This document shows positions 9,341 through 17,849 of a DNA stretch of 64,000 nt, piece by piece. The stretch is from NCBI GenBank assembly GCA_046331665.1, contig JAXLQK010000014.1:93338-157337 (forward strand). Direction: 5' to 3'. The notes beneath the pieces are model-generated. The model ran no database searches. It had not been told where the DNA came from and worked only from the letters and a program-made list of their open reading frames with translations. Source of the DNA: CAWBAT01 sp046331665 (GTDB lineage: Bacteria; Acidobacteriota; Terriglobia; Versatilivoradales; Versatilivoraceae). Position 1 is the first letter of the stretch, and each line of letters starts with the position of its first letter. The translations under genes were made by a program, and so were the position numbers.

Positions 9341-9730
9341 TTACGCTGACTTCCTCGGATGCCTGGCCTCGATGATGCTTTTCATGCCTCCACGAACGTT
9401 AAATTCGCCCCGCACGACGGCCCAGATCGGGTGGCAGGCTGAAACAATGTCATCCAGAATACGGTTGATGGCATTCTCATAGAAGATGCCAAGATTTCGA
9501 TAGCCCAACATATAGTATTTTAGCGCCTTCAGCTCGAGGCAGACTTTGTCGGGCAAATAGTGGATGGTAACCACGCCAAAATCAGGCAATTGTGTCTTCG
9601 GACAGATTGAGGTGAACTCCGGAATCTGGATGGTTATTTCGTAACCTTGAAATTGATTGGGCCAAACTTCAATGGGAGGCAGTTTTGCGTCCAGCCCTAA
9701 GCGGGCATGTTCATCTGTATAATCACTCAT
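9341..9730 (-). CDS. queF: NADPH-dependent 7-cyano-7-deazaguanine reductase (QueF, short type)
   Basis: 129 residues, the size of the short, YkvM-like QueF. The thioimide-forming nucleophile is Cys43 in FTSICPKTQLPDFG, with the proton-shuttling Asp50 in the same motif. The NADPH-binding region LELKALKYYMLGYRN-GIFYE follows, a variant of the usual ESLK. It reduces the nitrile preQ0 to preQ1 in queuosine synthesis, in the cytoplasm. No other que gene is in the window, and I see no preQ1 riboswitch upstream. A modest AGGA lies before the ATG. Divergent from the SDR gene (195 bases between starts), whose promoter probably shares that gap. Confidence 0.95.
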   Translation of the reverse strand: MSDYTDEHARLGLDAKLPPIEVWPNQFQGYEITIQIPEFTSICPKTQLPDFGVVTIHYLPDKVCLELKALKYYMLGYRNLGIFYENAINRILDDIVSACHPIWAVVRGEFNVRGGMKSIIEARHPRKSA

Positions 9731-9925
9731 TCCTATAAATCCTCAAGGCGCTTTCCGAGATTCTGCTTCCATGGGAGCGAAGCATTCGTGCGGTATTGTA
9801 ATCAATTGGCCATGAATCGGAAACTATTTCTGATTGTTTTCTCCGTTCCCCTTTGGCTATAGTGAGGCATTTGCGGTTTTGTCATCCAGGAAGTCAGTTG
9901 CCCTCTTAGAGGAGAGCTTGTCTTT

Positions 9926-10834
9926 ATGAATAATACCCAACCCAAAGCGTTAGTCACTGGAGCCAGCAGTGGCATTGGCGCGGCCACAGCCATCGAATTG
10001 GCCAAGCGGGGATTTGCCGTCGCCGTTCATTACTTCAACAACGAAGAAGGAGGCCGGCAGACAGTCAAGACGATTCAGGAAAACGGCGGTACGGCCATTG
10101 GGATCAAGGCCGATGTCCGCATCCTCGCGGAAGTTGAAAACCTGATCCAGGAAGTGGTTCGTCAATTCCAGGGCATCGACGTGCTGGTCAATAACGCCGG
10201 ATCGATGATCGGCCGCGTCCCGTTCCTGGAAATGACCGAGTCGTATTGGAAAGACATCTTCCAGCTCAACGTACACAGTGTCTTCTATTGCAGTCAGCTC
10301 GCCGCCAAGGTCATGGTCAAACAAAAAAAAGGCATTATCATCAACGTTTCTTCCATTGCGGCACGCCAGGGCGGAGGGAATGGCGCCATCGCTTATGCCG
10401 CTTCGAAGGGGGCCGTCCAGACCTTCACCAAGGGAATGGCCCGGGAACTTGCCCCTTATGGGATCCGCGTCAATGGCGTGAATCCCGGGGTCATCTTGAC
10501 CCCTTTCCACGCTCGATTCAGCACCGAAAAGCAGATCCAGCAGATGGTCGATACCGTGGTCTTGAAACATGCGGGATCTCCCGAAGAAGTCGCCACCGTA
10601 ATCGCTTTCCTGGCCTCCTACGATGCCCGCTACCTGACGGGGGAAACGATTGAGGCGGCTGGAGTGCACAGCTGGATGGTCAAGAGAGAAGAGTCCGGAG
10701 TGCGGGATGCGAGTTGGAGATACGGGGCGCGGGATGCGAGTTGGAAATACGGGATACGGGATACGGGATGCGGGATGGAAAGATGCTATTCTCAAATGGC
10801 GAATGACAAATGTCAAATGACCGGTATTTATTGA
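9926..10834 (+). CDS. SDR-family oxidoreductase with repeat-derived C-terminal tail
   Basis: 302 residues, of which about 248 form a classical short-chain dehydrogenase. TGASSGIG (residues 10-17) binds the cofactor, NNAG lies near 92, Ser is in the NVSSIAARQG strand, and the YAASK catalytic pair follows. NPGVILTPF and LASYDARYLTGETIEAAG close the fold. Normal SDRs stop shortly after that point. Here the reading frame instead runs on for about 55 residues (VKREESGVRDASWRYGARDA and onward) encoded by the heptamer-like repeats at 10694-10820, so the original stop seems to have been lost or replaced by repeat invasion. A GAGGAG site is about 10 bases before the ATG. Substrate unknown; glucose or 3-oxoacyl-type reductase activity would be typical guesses. 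Confidence 0.88.
   Translation: MNNTQPKALVTGASSGIGAATAIELAKRGFAVAVHYFNNEEGGRQTVKTIQENGGTAIGIKADVRILAEVENLIQEVVRQFQGIDVLVNNAGSMIGRVPFLEMTESYWKDIFQLNVHSVFYCSQLAAKVMVKQKKGIIINVSSIAARQGGGNGAIAYAASKGAVQTFTKGMARELAPYGIRVNGVNPGVILTPFHARFSTEKQIQQMVDTVVLKHAGSPEEVATVIAFLASYDARYLTGETIEAAGVHSWMVKREESGVRDASWRYGARDASWKYGIRDTGCGMERCYSQMANDKCQMTGIY
10694..10820. repeat. degenerate repeats in the 3' end of the SDR gene (7-base period)
   Basis: ACGGGAT-like units recur at 7-base spacing between 10757 and 10785, preceded by two copies of a 27-base unit GGGATGCGAGTTGGA-ATACGG at about 10703 and 10730. From 10793 the unit changes to CAAATGN (four copies at exact 7-base steps). The array is translated as part of the SDR tail. 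Confidence 0.8.
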
Positions 10835-10856
10835 CACAATTGAGGGAAGGAATTTT

Positions 10857-10935
10857 CGACTGGGATTTTCGATTTTCGATTGCTGATTGGCGATTATTGA
10901 CTTTGACCTTGGACTTTTGACCTTAGACCTTCGAC
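10857..10935. repeat. 7-base periodic array, GATTNNN drifting to ACCTTNG
   Basis: Starting at GATTTTC (10864), successive units follow at 7-base steps: GATTTTC, GATTGCT, GATTGGC, GATTATT, GACTTTG, ACCTTGG, ACTTTTG, ACCTTAG, ACCTTCG, ACTCTTT. No unit is strictly identical, so the period is conserved better than the sequence. Confidence 0.85.
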
Positions 10936-10998
10936 TCTTTAGATCTGTCATCTACACTTTCTGCAGGTAATTTTGAAATTGCGCAATTGTTATTTCCT

Positions 10999-11075
10999 AT
11001 TTGACCTTAGACTTTGGACATTCGACCTTGGACCTTAGATTTTGGACATTCGACTTTAGACCTTAGACCTTCGGA
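10999..11075. repeat. 7-base periodic array directly upstream of the sugar kinase
   Basis: Units of the form ACCTTAG, ACTTTGG, ACATTCG, ACCTTGG, ACCTTAG, ATTTTGG, ACATTCG, ACTTTAG, ACCTTAG, ACCTTCG follow at 7-base steps. The array ends about 10 bases before the kinase ATG and therefore forms its leader; no separate ribosome-binding site is visible. Confidence 0.85.
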
Positions 11076-11084
11076 CTGATAACC

Positions 11085-12092
11085 ATGAAAAAGAAATCTG
11101 AAACTCATTTGTCACACGATGTTCGGCAGGCTGCCCCGCCCACCGTAATTTCCTTGGGCGAGTTTCTGGTTGACATGGTCCCTTCTCCAGCGGGCTCGCC
11201 CGTCGCTCAGGCTGATTTCCTGAAAATGGCTCCCGGGGGAGCCCCCGCCAATGTGGCCGTGGCTCTTGAGCGCTTGGGCATTCACACAGGGTTCGTCGGG
11301 AAAGTGGGAGACGATCCATTTGGACGTTTTCTGTACGGGGTGCTTGAGAAAGAAGGTCTCGATCTGGCTTTCCTGGGTTTGAGCACCGAATCGCTGACGC
11401 GGCTGGCTTTTGTCACCAACGATCAAGACGAGAAGCAGCGCTTTGTATTCTATGGAAACCCAGGCGCCGATGTCCTTCTCACTGCGTCCGACATCAATAA
11501 GTCCTATTTTCGAAATGCAAAAGTCTTCCACTTCGGGAGTATTTCCCTGATCCAGAACCCGGCGCGCAAAGCCACATTGAAGGCACTCGACCTCGCCAGG
11601 AAATTGGGGCTCACCATTTCATTTGATCCCAATCTGCGCCCGTCTCTCTGGCCTTCGCTGAAAACCGCCAGAAAAGTCATCCTCGAGAATCTGCATTGGT
11701 GCGACATCTTGAAGATCAATGAAATGGAATGGGAATTTCTCTTTCCGGATACTCCCTTCGAAGCTCTGCCCAAGGTCCTTAAGAAGCATGGCATCCAGCT
11801 AGGTGCCGTTACGCTGGGACCAGAGGGGGCCTTCGTCGGAACCACCAAGAATATCGTTCACGTGCCAGGCATCCCCGTTCACTTTGTCGATTCCACCGGA
11901 GCGGGAGATGGGTTCGTGGCCGGACTGATCCATAGCTGGCTTCACGCGAATGGAAAACCAAAGGACTGGGATACCGCGCGCCTTACCTCGATGGCCGAAT
12001 TTTGCAATCGAATCGGAGCAGTGACCTGTACCAAAGCCGGCGCCATTCCTGCCTTCCCCAGCTTGGAAGCATTAGGGCAAATTTCGCTCTAG
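11085..12092 (+). CDS. PfkB-family carbohydrate kinase (fructokinase-like)
   Basis: 335 residues. Residues 17-330 form a ribokinase/PfkB fold: VISLGEFLVDMVPS start, substrate-binding GGAPANVAVALERLG, then the family signature DPNLRPSLWPS and the ATP/anion-hole motif DSTGAGDGFVAGL with the catalytic Asp. The GAPAN motif and the phrase SFDPNLRPSLW are typical of fructokinases (ATP plus fructose to fructose 6-phosphate), so that is the best guess. The first 16 residues are extra compared with the family and may indicate a start nearer residue 20, though no better ATG is evident. Its leader is a heptamer repeat array. Cytoplasmic; likely transcribed separately from the SDR and DUF4230 neighbours. 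Confidence 0.9.
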   Translation: MKKKSETHLSHDVRQAAPPTVISLGEFLVDMVPSPAGSPVAQADFLKMAPGGAPANVAVALERLGIHTGFVGKVGDDPFGRFLYGVLEKEGLDLAFLGLSTESLTRLAFVTNDQDEKQRFVFYGNPGADVLLTASDINKSYFRNAKVFHFGSISLIQNPARKATLKALDLARKLGLTISFDPNLRPSLWPSLKTARKVILENLHWCDILKINEMEWEFLFPDTPFEALPKVLKKHGIQLGAVTLGPEGAFVGTTKNIVHVPGIPVHFVDSTGAGDGFVAGLIHSWLHANGKPKDWDTARLTSMAEFCNRIGAVTCTKAGAIPAFPSLEALGQISL

Positions 12093-12203
12093 CGTCCGTC
12101 GCGGGCCAGACCCTCCCGGATGGGCCGGTAAGAAGAATCTAAACGCCAGGGTGAATTCCTCCGATGTAACTCTTGGGCTGATCTGGCCTTCGAGGGAATC
12201 CAC

Positions 12204-12854
12204 TTGCAAGCAAAAAATACCAGAATTCTTTTCTTGTGTTTGGCGATGGTCGTGGTGACGGCCTGTGCTTATTTCCTGCTGGTGGTGATTCCACGCAAAG
12301 CACTCGAAAAACAATACGAATTAGCCAAGCAGATCGGCCAGGATATCAATCGAGTGCTGCAGTTTACGCCGCAGATTTCGGTGCGGAATGAAATAGTCTT
12401 AAACAAGCAGGCCAACATCCTCGAGCTGGCAACCAAGAGTCAAACCTTCCGGCATGAATTCGAATGGAGGCAAATCTGGCTGGGAAGCGAGAAAATCGTG
12501 CGTATTCGTGGAAACTTTGTGGCCAAGGCGGGCTATGATCTCAATCAATTTGTCGCTGTGAATATCGAACGGAGCGAGGTCACCGTGACGGTTCCTGAGC
12601 CCAAGATCCTTTCCGTCGAACCCACGGACTATCACATCGAAGGCGAAGATGGCTGGTGGAACAGTATTTCTGATGCCGACCGGTCGTCCGCACTCAAGGA
12701 ATTTGCCGCCAGTGCACGCAAAGTCATGGAGCGATCGGATTTAGTCAATTCGGCGAAAGCCAGTTTTGAGGACTCCCTGAACAAAATTTTTGCCAACCGG
12801 CTGGGAACCGTCCGCGTCGTTTACAAGCTCGAAGTATCCCGAAAGCCCGAATAA
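12204..12854 (+). CDS. membrane-anchored DUF4230 protein
   Basis: 216 residues from a TTG start preceded by GAGGGA; no ATG lies before the hydrophobic N-terminus. One transmembrane segment (about 8-28: LFLCLAMVVVTACAYFLLVV) anchors a periplasmic domain. The domain matches the DUF4230 outline: a central GNFVAKAGYDLNQF, then ITVTVPEPKIL-like segment (VTVTVPEPKILSVEPTD), and a helical C-terminal part ending in FANRLGTVRVVYK. The function of the family is unknown. Convergent with mscL 69 bases on; a GC-rich imperfect hairpin lies in that gap but lacks a T-run. Confidence 0.75.
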   Translation: MQAKNTRILFLCLAMVVVTACAYFLLVVIPRKALEKQYELAKQIGQDINRVLQFTPQISVRNEIVLNKQANILELATKSQTFRHEFEWRQIWLGSEKIVRIRGNFVAKAGYDLNQFVAVNIERSEVTVTVPEPKILSVEPTDYHIEGEDGWWNSISDADRSSALKEFAASARKVMERSDLVNSAKASFEDSLNKIFANRLGTVRVVYKLEVSRKPE

Positions 12855-12923
12855 GATCCGGGCCGGCAGGGCGCTGAGGATTGCAGCAGCGCTCCCTCAT
12901 TTCCTTCCTCGATGCATCCCATT

Positions 12924-13448
12924 TCAAGCCGTGGTTAACCCGGACGTGCAATGGGGACAGCGAGTCGCTTTCGCTGAAATCGGTCCGCAGCAGTACGGAC
13001 ATGCTTTCATGACTGGGGCCGCCGGCACTTCCTCGCTCTTGAGCCGATTCACCTGTCGAATCAGAAAAAATACGGCGAAGGCCACAATCAGAAAATCGCA
13101 AACCACGTTCAGGAAGGCTCCATAATTGATCGTGGCGGCGCCGGCGGCCTTTGCCTCGGCCAAGGTCGCATAGGCCTGCCCGGAAAGGTTGATAAACTTG
13201 TTGGAAAAGTCCGAGCGTCCCGTCAGCAGGCCAATAGGCGGCATCAGAATATCGCTGACAAAAGAGCTGACAATCTTTCCAAAGGCGGCTCCAATGATGA
13301 TGCCGACCGCCATGTCAAGCATGTTCCCGCGCATCGCAAAATCCCGGAACTCATGGAAGACCTTCCCTCTGTTGCCCAGCATTAATTTCGGGCTCCCTAA
13401 ATGAGCCATCCCGAGATTTTCGAGAATTGGATCGTTCGGTGTCGTCAT
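12924..13448 (-). CDS. mscL: large-conductance mechanosensitive channel MscL with C-terminal zinc ribbon
   Basis: 174 residues against about 130-150 for classical MscL. An N-terminal extension of about 30 residues precedes the amphipathic helix and first transmembrane segment FAMRGNMLDMAVGIIIGAAFGKIVSSFVSDILMPPIG. The periplasmic loop and second segment (YGAFLNVVCDFLIVAFAVFF) follow, then the charged RLKSEE. After that a CPYC-x9-RCPHC zinc ribbon replaces the usual helical bundle tail. It opens on membrane tension to release solutes in hypo-osmotic shock. Strong AAAGGAGG site before the ATG. A zinc-ribbon tail is a lineage trait in acidobacterial-type proteins as far as I recall; its role is unclear. 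Confidence 0.93.
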   Translation of the reverse strand: MTTPNDPILENLGMAHLGSPKLMLGNRGKVFHEFRDFAMRGNMLDMAVGIIIGAAFGKIVSSFVSDILMPPIGLLTGRSDFSNKFINLSGQAYATLAEAKAAGAATINYGAFLNVVCDFLIVAFAVFFLIRQVNRLKSEEVPAAPVMKACPYCCGPISAKATRCPHCTSGLTTA

Positions 13449-13658
13449 GAAACACCTCCTTTAATGCCGCATGTTGCACGGATAAATCGGGAAGTGTCAA
13501 GAGCCGCCGACTGCACAACATACTTCCCTGGAGCATCAGAGGAGAGTGCTGAGGATAAACGAGGGGTTGAGTCGTTGGATGCGGAAGGTGAACGGAAATT
13601 GGGGACGAAACCATTGGGGAACGCAGCTTGAGGCCGCGTTCCCGTGACTGGCGGTGGA

Positions 13659-14702
13659 TTAATTCAAAGGGGTGAGGACAGCTTTGACATATTCTCCGGA
13701 CAGCATATTTTCAAAGCAGTCTTTCCATTCATTAATACCGGCCACCCGGCTGATAACGAGATCGAGGTTTATCTGCCCGCTCGAAATCATTTCAATGACG
13801 CGTTCCCAGATAGGCCAGTTATGGGAGAAGCTTCCCTGCACTGTGACGGCCTTCTGTACCATAGGATCCAGGCTGAAGCCCATGGGCTGTGGCCCCCAAC
13901 CAACCTTGCAGATTTGACCGGCTGGACGTACGGCCTGCATGGCCATCTGGAACGTGGGCGAAACTCCCGCGGCATCGATCACAACATCCACTCCGAATCC
14001 ATCGCCCAGATTCTTGATGTATTCCAATACGTTCCCGTCCAGGGCGGCGTGGGCACCCAGTTGTTTGGCCACGCCCAAGCGCTTGGCATCAACGGGGAGT
14101 CCGGCCACGATCAAGTGGCCCGCCCCGCACAATTTGGCCATCAAGGCACAGAGCAGACCAATGGGACCGGGGCCGATTACCAGCACATGATCTCCCGGTT
14201 TGATATGCGCATTATTGCAGACAGCGTTATAAGCGACACAACAGGGTTCTGTCAGCGCCGCTTTTTCAAACGTCAGCTTTGACGGGAGGTTGTGCAGGCA
14301 TCGTTCCGGAACCTTGACGAAGTCCGTCATGGCTCCATTCACCCCATAACCGAATCCCAGCCGACTCGGATCCAAATTATAGAGGCCCCGCCGCGTAAAG
14401 GGCGAAAACTCGTCGATCACCGCGGCCGTCTCGCTGACCACCCGATCTCCCTCTTTGAACTTGCGGACCCGGCTTCCAGCTTTTGCCACCGTTCCACAAA
14501 ATTCATGTCCCAGGACGATCGGATAATTGACTTTCCAACTGTGGGTCCCGTGCCATTGATGCAGGTCGCTTCCACAGACGCTGGCGGCGCCCACTTTCAA
14601 GAGGACGTCCTGCTCTCCAATTTCGGGGACAGGCACTTCCCGGAGTTCCACACTTCCAGAAGCGGCGCCAAAATTCACCACGGCAGGCATTATTTTAGAC
14701 AT
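13659..14702 (-). CDS. zinc-dependent alcohol dehydrogenase (sorbitol/threonine dehydrogenase-like)
   Basis: 347 residues from the ATG at 14702, preceded by AAAGGAGAGAAAG; a longer frame exists but overlaps the upstream gene. Catalytic zinc ligands sit in ASVCGSDLHQWHG and GHEFCGTVAKAG. The structural-zinc cysteines are lacking in the usual four-Cys form. The Rossmann motif is VIGPGPIGLLCALMAKLCGAG. It oxidises or reduces a polyol or secondary alcohol with NAD(P). Its start is one base after the stop of the hexulose-phosphate-synthase-like gene, so the two are co-transcribed and probably act on the same sugar-derived intermediates. Confidence 0.85.
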   Translation of the reverse strand: MSKIMPAVVNFGAASGSVELREVPVPEIGEQDVLLKVGAASVCGSDLHQWHGTHSWKVNYPIVLGHEFCGTVAKAGSRVRKFKEGDRVVSETAAVIDEFSPFTRRGLYNLDPSRLGFGYGVNGAMTDFVKVPERCLHNLPSKLTFEKAALTEPCCVAYNAVCNNAHIKPGDHVLVIGPGPIGLLCALMAKLCGAGHLIVAGLPVDAKRLGVAKQLGAHAALDGNVLEYIKNLGDGFGVDVVIDAAGVSPTFQMAMQAVRPAGQICKVGWGPQPMGFSLDPMVQKAVTVQGSFSHNWPIWERVIEMISSGQINLDLVISRVAGINEWKDCFENMLSGEYVKAVLTPLN

Positions 14703-14703
14703 G

Positions 14704-15417
14704 CTACTTTCTCTCCTTTCCAACGGGCACATCGCCAAAGCGATGGACGGATTCACAAATCTGTTTCAAGGCTCCCTCAACGTCGCCGGTGGCCACACGA
14801 AACGCCTTGGCATCGATGGCCAGCGGGGCACCGAGCACGACCAGGGGGGCTCCGTACTGAGGAGTGGCGATCGCCTGTTCCACGGTGAGACCGCCGACGG
14901 CCTGCACGGGCACCTGGACGGCCTTGACGACGTCGCGCAGTTGATCCAGCGGGCTGGGATAGGGCTTGCCCTGCTCCTTCAAAAGCGTGCGCTGATCGTA
15001 GGCGATATGATGAATGACATAATCGCACCCCAGATCTTCCAGGATTTTGGCTCCCACCACCATATCTGGCATACCCAGGTTGTCTCCCATCACCTTAACG
15101 CCGTAATCCCTGGCAGCCCGGACTACCAGTTGAACCGTTTCACGATGCGCTTGCCCCATCACAACCACAAAATTGGCACCTGCTTTGGCCATAAGTTCCG
15201 CTTCCAGATAGCCGCCATCCATGGTTTTCAAATCCGCCACAATGGGGGTTTTTGGAAATTCGGACCGAAGCGCGCGAACTCCGTTCATGCCCTCGGCGAT
15301 GATCAACGGCGTCCCGGCCTCCAGCCAGTCCACCCCCGCTCGCATGGCCATCCGGGCGGTTTCGAGCGCCTCCGGGATCGTCGTCAGATCCAGCGAAATT
15401 TGTACGACGGGTAGCAT
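14704..15417 (-). CDS. 3-hexulose-6-phosphate synthase-like protein (OMP decarboxylase superfamily)
   Basis: 237 residues. It opens VVQISLDLTTIPEAL, then carries VDWLEAGTPLIIAEGMNGV and the superfamily's metal and acid motif as VADLKTMDGGYLEAELMAKAGAN, close to the DxKxxD-x-G of HPS and KGPDC. VQAVGGLTVEQA and VVLGAPLA are the phosphate-binding strands. HPS condenses formaldehyde with ribulose 5-phosphate; KGPDC members decarboxylate 3-keto-L-gulonate 6-phosphate. No 6-phospho-3-hexuloisomerase is next to it; instead the partner is an alcohol dehydrogenase, so a sugar-acid or non-methylotrophic role is plausible. Superfamily sure, reaction not. Confidence 0.8.
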   Translation of the reverse strand: MLPVVQISLDLTTIPEALETARMAMRAGVDWLEAGTPLIIAEGMNGVRALRSEFPKTPIVADLKTMDGGYLEAELMAKAGANFVVVMGQAHRETVQLVVRAARDYGVKVMGDNLGMPDMVVGAKILEDLGCDYVIHHIAYDQRTLLKEQGKPYPSPLDQLRDVVKAVQVPVQAVGGLTVEQAIATPQYGAPLVVLGAPLAIDAKAFRVATGDVEGALKQICESVHRFGDVPVGKERK

Positions 15418-15548
15418 ATGAGTTCATCCTTTTCTATGATTTAAAGTCAACTCAACCACCTTGAAGCGTATCAGATCGACCAAGCGAGTCCAAGCAGAAT
15501 CCCTTTTTCAGAAGGTAGGAAATCCTCTCGAGAACGGGTCCCCGCCGG

Positions 15549-17513
15549 CTAGTGGCGACTGCTGATTTCATGCACGGCATCGACCAAGGCAACCACACTT
15601 TCCACGGGCGTCTCAGGCAGGATTCCATGACCGAGATTGAAGATATGGCCTGGCCGGCGACCGGCTTTCTCCAGGAGCTGGCGTGCGCGATGCTCAATAG
15701 TCTGCGGCTCCGAAAGCAGGACCAATGGATCGAGATTGCCTTGGACTGCAACATCATGACCGATTCTGGCCCACGCCTCCGCCAAATCCACGCGCCAGTC
15801 AACCCCGATGACATCGCCTCCCGCCTGGCGGTCAAGTTCCAGATAAGCAGAAGTCCCGGTTGAGAAATTGATGACGGGCACCCCTTTCTTGATCCCCTCA
15901 ATGACGTGCCTCGTATGTGGGAGCACAAAATCTCGATAGTCCTCAGGGCTGAGGCAGCCGACCCAACTGTCAAAGAGCTGAACCGCCTGAGCACCCGCGG
16001 CAACCTGCCCATTCAAATATTTCACCAGGCTGCGCGAGATGGAGGCCATCATCTCGTGCCACGCCTCAGGCTCGCGGTACATCAGCGATTTGGTATGCCG
16101 GTAACTCTTGGAGGCCCCTCCTTCGACGATATAGGAAGCCAGAGTAAACGGGGCCCCGGCAAATCCAATCAACGGGATGTCGGACTTCAACCCGGCACGG
16201 GTCTTCCGAATCGCGTCGAAGACGAAAGACAGGGATTCCTGGGGCTCGACTTCTCGAATGCGGCGGACGTCAACCGCATGACGAATGATCCCGTCGATTA
16301 CCGGGCCATCCCCCTTCTCGAAACGGAGTCCCAACCCCATGGGTTCCACAATCAGGAGGATATCGGCAAAGATAATGGCGGCGTCGACCCCGAGACGGTG
16401 GGCGGCTGTGACCGTTACCTCGGCCGCCAGATCTGAATTCTTGCAAAGTTCGAGAAAGGAATTACGGGCCCGAATTTCCCGGTACTCGGCCATGTAGCGC
16501 CCTGCCTGACGCATCAACCAGATGGGTGTATATTCGGTCGGCAAACAGCGGCAGGCCCGCATAAACGTGCTGGACTCCAACTTGTCCGTGATTGGCGTTG
16601 CCGGAATCGCTTCACCCACCGGGGAACCCAATCGGCCGGCCGGGGAAGTTCGGTTCTTCTTCATTTCCAGTATCTGGGGAGACAATCCGGCAGTTTCCGA
16701 GACCAGCCTGGCCATTTTAGGCTCTTGAGGTTCCACATCGATGTCAACTCCATGGTCATGCAATGATTGGCTGCACGACGGACCAATAGAACCGACGACC
16801 ACTTTCGCCAGGGCTTCTCTGAGCGCAAAGGACAATGACCGCTGTTCGGCCACCTGAAACAGGTGGGAAGCTTGCATGGAGTTGGTGAATAGCGCCACTT
16901 TACACTCGCCCTCAATCAAGGCGCGAATTGCTCTTTCGAGGGGTTGGGTATCCTGCGGCAGAGTCCAGCGATAGACCGGAACTTGCAAAACATGGGCGCC
17001 CCTGGTTTTCAGCTCTTCGATGAGTTCAAAGTTGGGAACACCCGATTCCTGGACAGCCACTGTCAGGCCTGGCAGAGGAGGAAAGCGTTCGTCGTTATCG
17101 ACAATTTCCAGGAACTCTCTCCAAGTCCCGGGATCGGGCACGGCGATCGAGACGGGAACACCCTGCTCCCGCAATGCCTCCACAGGCTTCGGTCCTCGCG
17201 CCACAATCGTGATGCGGCGGAGCGCTTCCTTGAGCTGATCTTGCGGGAAACTGGTCGCCAGCACTTCAAAAAGATTTCGGGTGCCGCCACCCGTTTGAAA
17301 GAGCACTACCGCGATCTCCTGACGCAACAGCCGGCTTCCAAATTCCAGCGCAGAAACATTCTGCGTGAGTGGCACTTCAGCCATGGAAGGGGCAAGCAAG
17401 GGACGTCCGCCATGCTTTAGAATGAGCTGTTCCATGTCCCCGGCGCGGCGGCCTTCAAAGGCGGCCACACACAATCCGGCGAAACCCTGTTGTGCTTTTT
17501 CCGTCTCAGCCAC
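15549..17513 (-). CDS. hemD-hemE: fused uroporphyrinogen-III synthase and uroporphyrinogen decarboxylase
   Basis: 654 residues with two haem-pathway enzymes in one chain. Residues 10-280 are HemD-like: paired alpha/beta domains with FQTGGGTRNLFE, RGPKPVEALREQGV, VAVQESGVPNFELIEELK and the closing GSIGPSCSQSLHDHG. A linker of about 35 residues leads to HemE (317-650): CRCLPTEYTPIWLMRQAGRY (the MRQAGRY Arg pair bind substrate carboxylates), FADILLIVEPMGLGL with the essential Asp, and LFDSWVGCLSPEDYRDFV. Consecutive steps: hydroxymethylbilane to uroporphyrinogen III, then decarboxylation to coproporphyrinogen III. Cytoplasmic. No interrupting stop, so the fusion is real in this sequence. No other hem gene is adjacent. 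Confidence 0.92.
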   Translation of the reverse strand: MAETEKAQQGFAGLCVAAFEGRRAGDMEQLILKHGGRPLLAPSMAEVPLTQNVSALEFGSRLLRQEIAVVLFQTGGGTRNLFEVLATSFPQDQLKEALRRITIVARGPKPVEALREQGVPVSIAVPDPGTWREFLEIVDNDERFPPLPGLTVAVQESGVPNFELIEELKTRGAHVLQVPVYRWTLPQDTQPLERAIRALIEGECKVALFTNSMQASHLFQVAEQRSLSFALREALAKVVVGSIGPSCSQSLHDHGVDIDVEPQEPKMARLVSETAGLSPQILEMKKNRTSPAGRLGSPVGEAIPATPITDKLESSTFMRACRCLPTEYTPIWLMRQAGRYMAEYREIRARNSFLELCKNSDLAAEVTVTAAHRLGVDAAIIFADILLIVEPMGLGLRFEKGDGPVIDGIIRHAVDVRRIREVEPQESLSFVFDAIRKTRAGLKSDIPLIGFAGAPFTLASYIVEGGASKSYRHTKSLMYREPEAWHEMMASISRSLVKYLNGQVAAGAQAVQLFDSWVGCLSPEDYRDFVLPHTRHVIEGIKKGVPVINFSTGTSAYLELDRQAGGDVIGVDWRVDLAEAWARIGHDVAVQGNLDPLVLLSEPQTIEHRARQLLEKAGRRPGHIFNLGHGILPETPVESVVALVDAVHEISSRH

Positions 17514-17849
17514 GGTGGAGTCTTCTCCTGGCCCATCGAGATTGCTCTGCTAGCACTGCCATTCCCAATCCGTCACAATAGCAAAAGGGTTTCACACGGT
17601 GCAACTGGTGTTTGGAAATAGTCCAGCTCACTGGGATGCATCTATTTCTCCCCTGCACGGGCAACATGGAGCTCCTGCCTGGACTTGGATCGTAACAAAG
17701 TCCCCCATGATGGGTACCCAGAAAACTGAATCACACTGAGAGTTAGTTCTGCGGCAAAATCGGTGGAAAATAGAGGAGGATATTGGCCGAATAAGTAGCG
17801 ATTTTCAGTGGAGCAGGATCGTGGCAGTGCAACGATTGGGGCAACGATT

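Noticed and set aside
10690..11075. CRISPR-like periodic arrays
   Set aside because: Period is 7 bases without spacers and units drift; this is a heptamer repeat, not a CRISPR. The same applies to 42361-42650.
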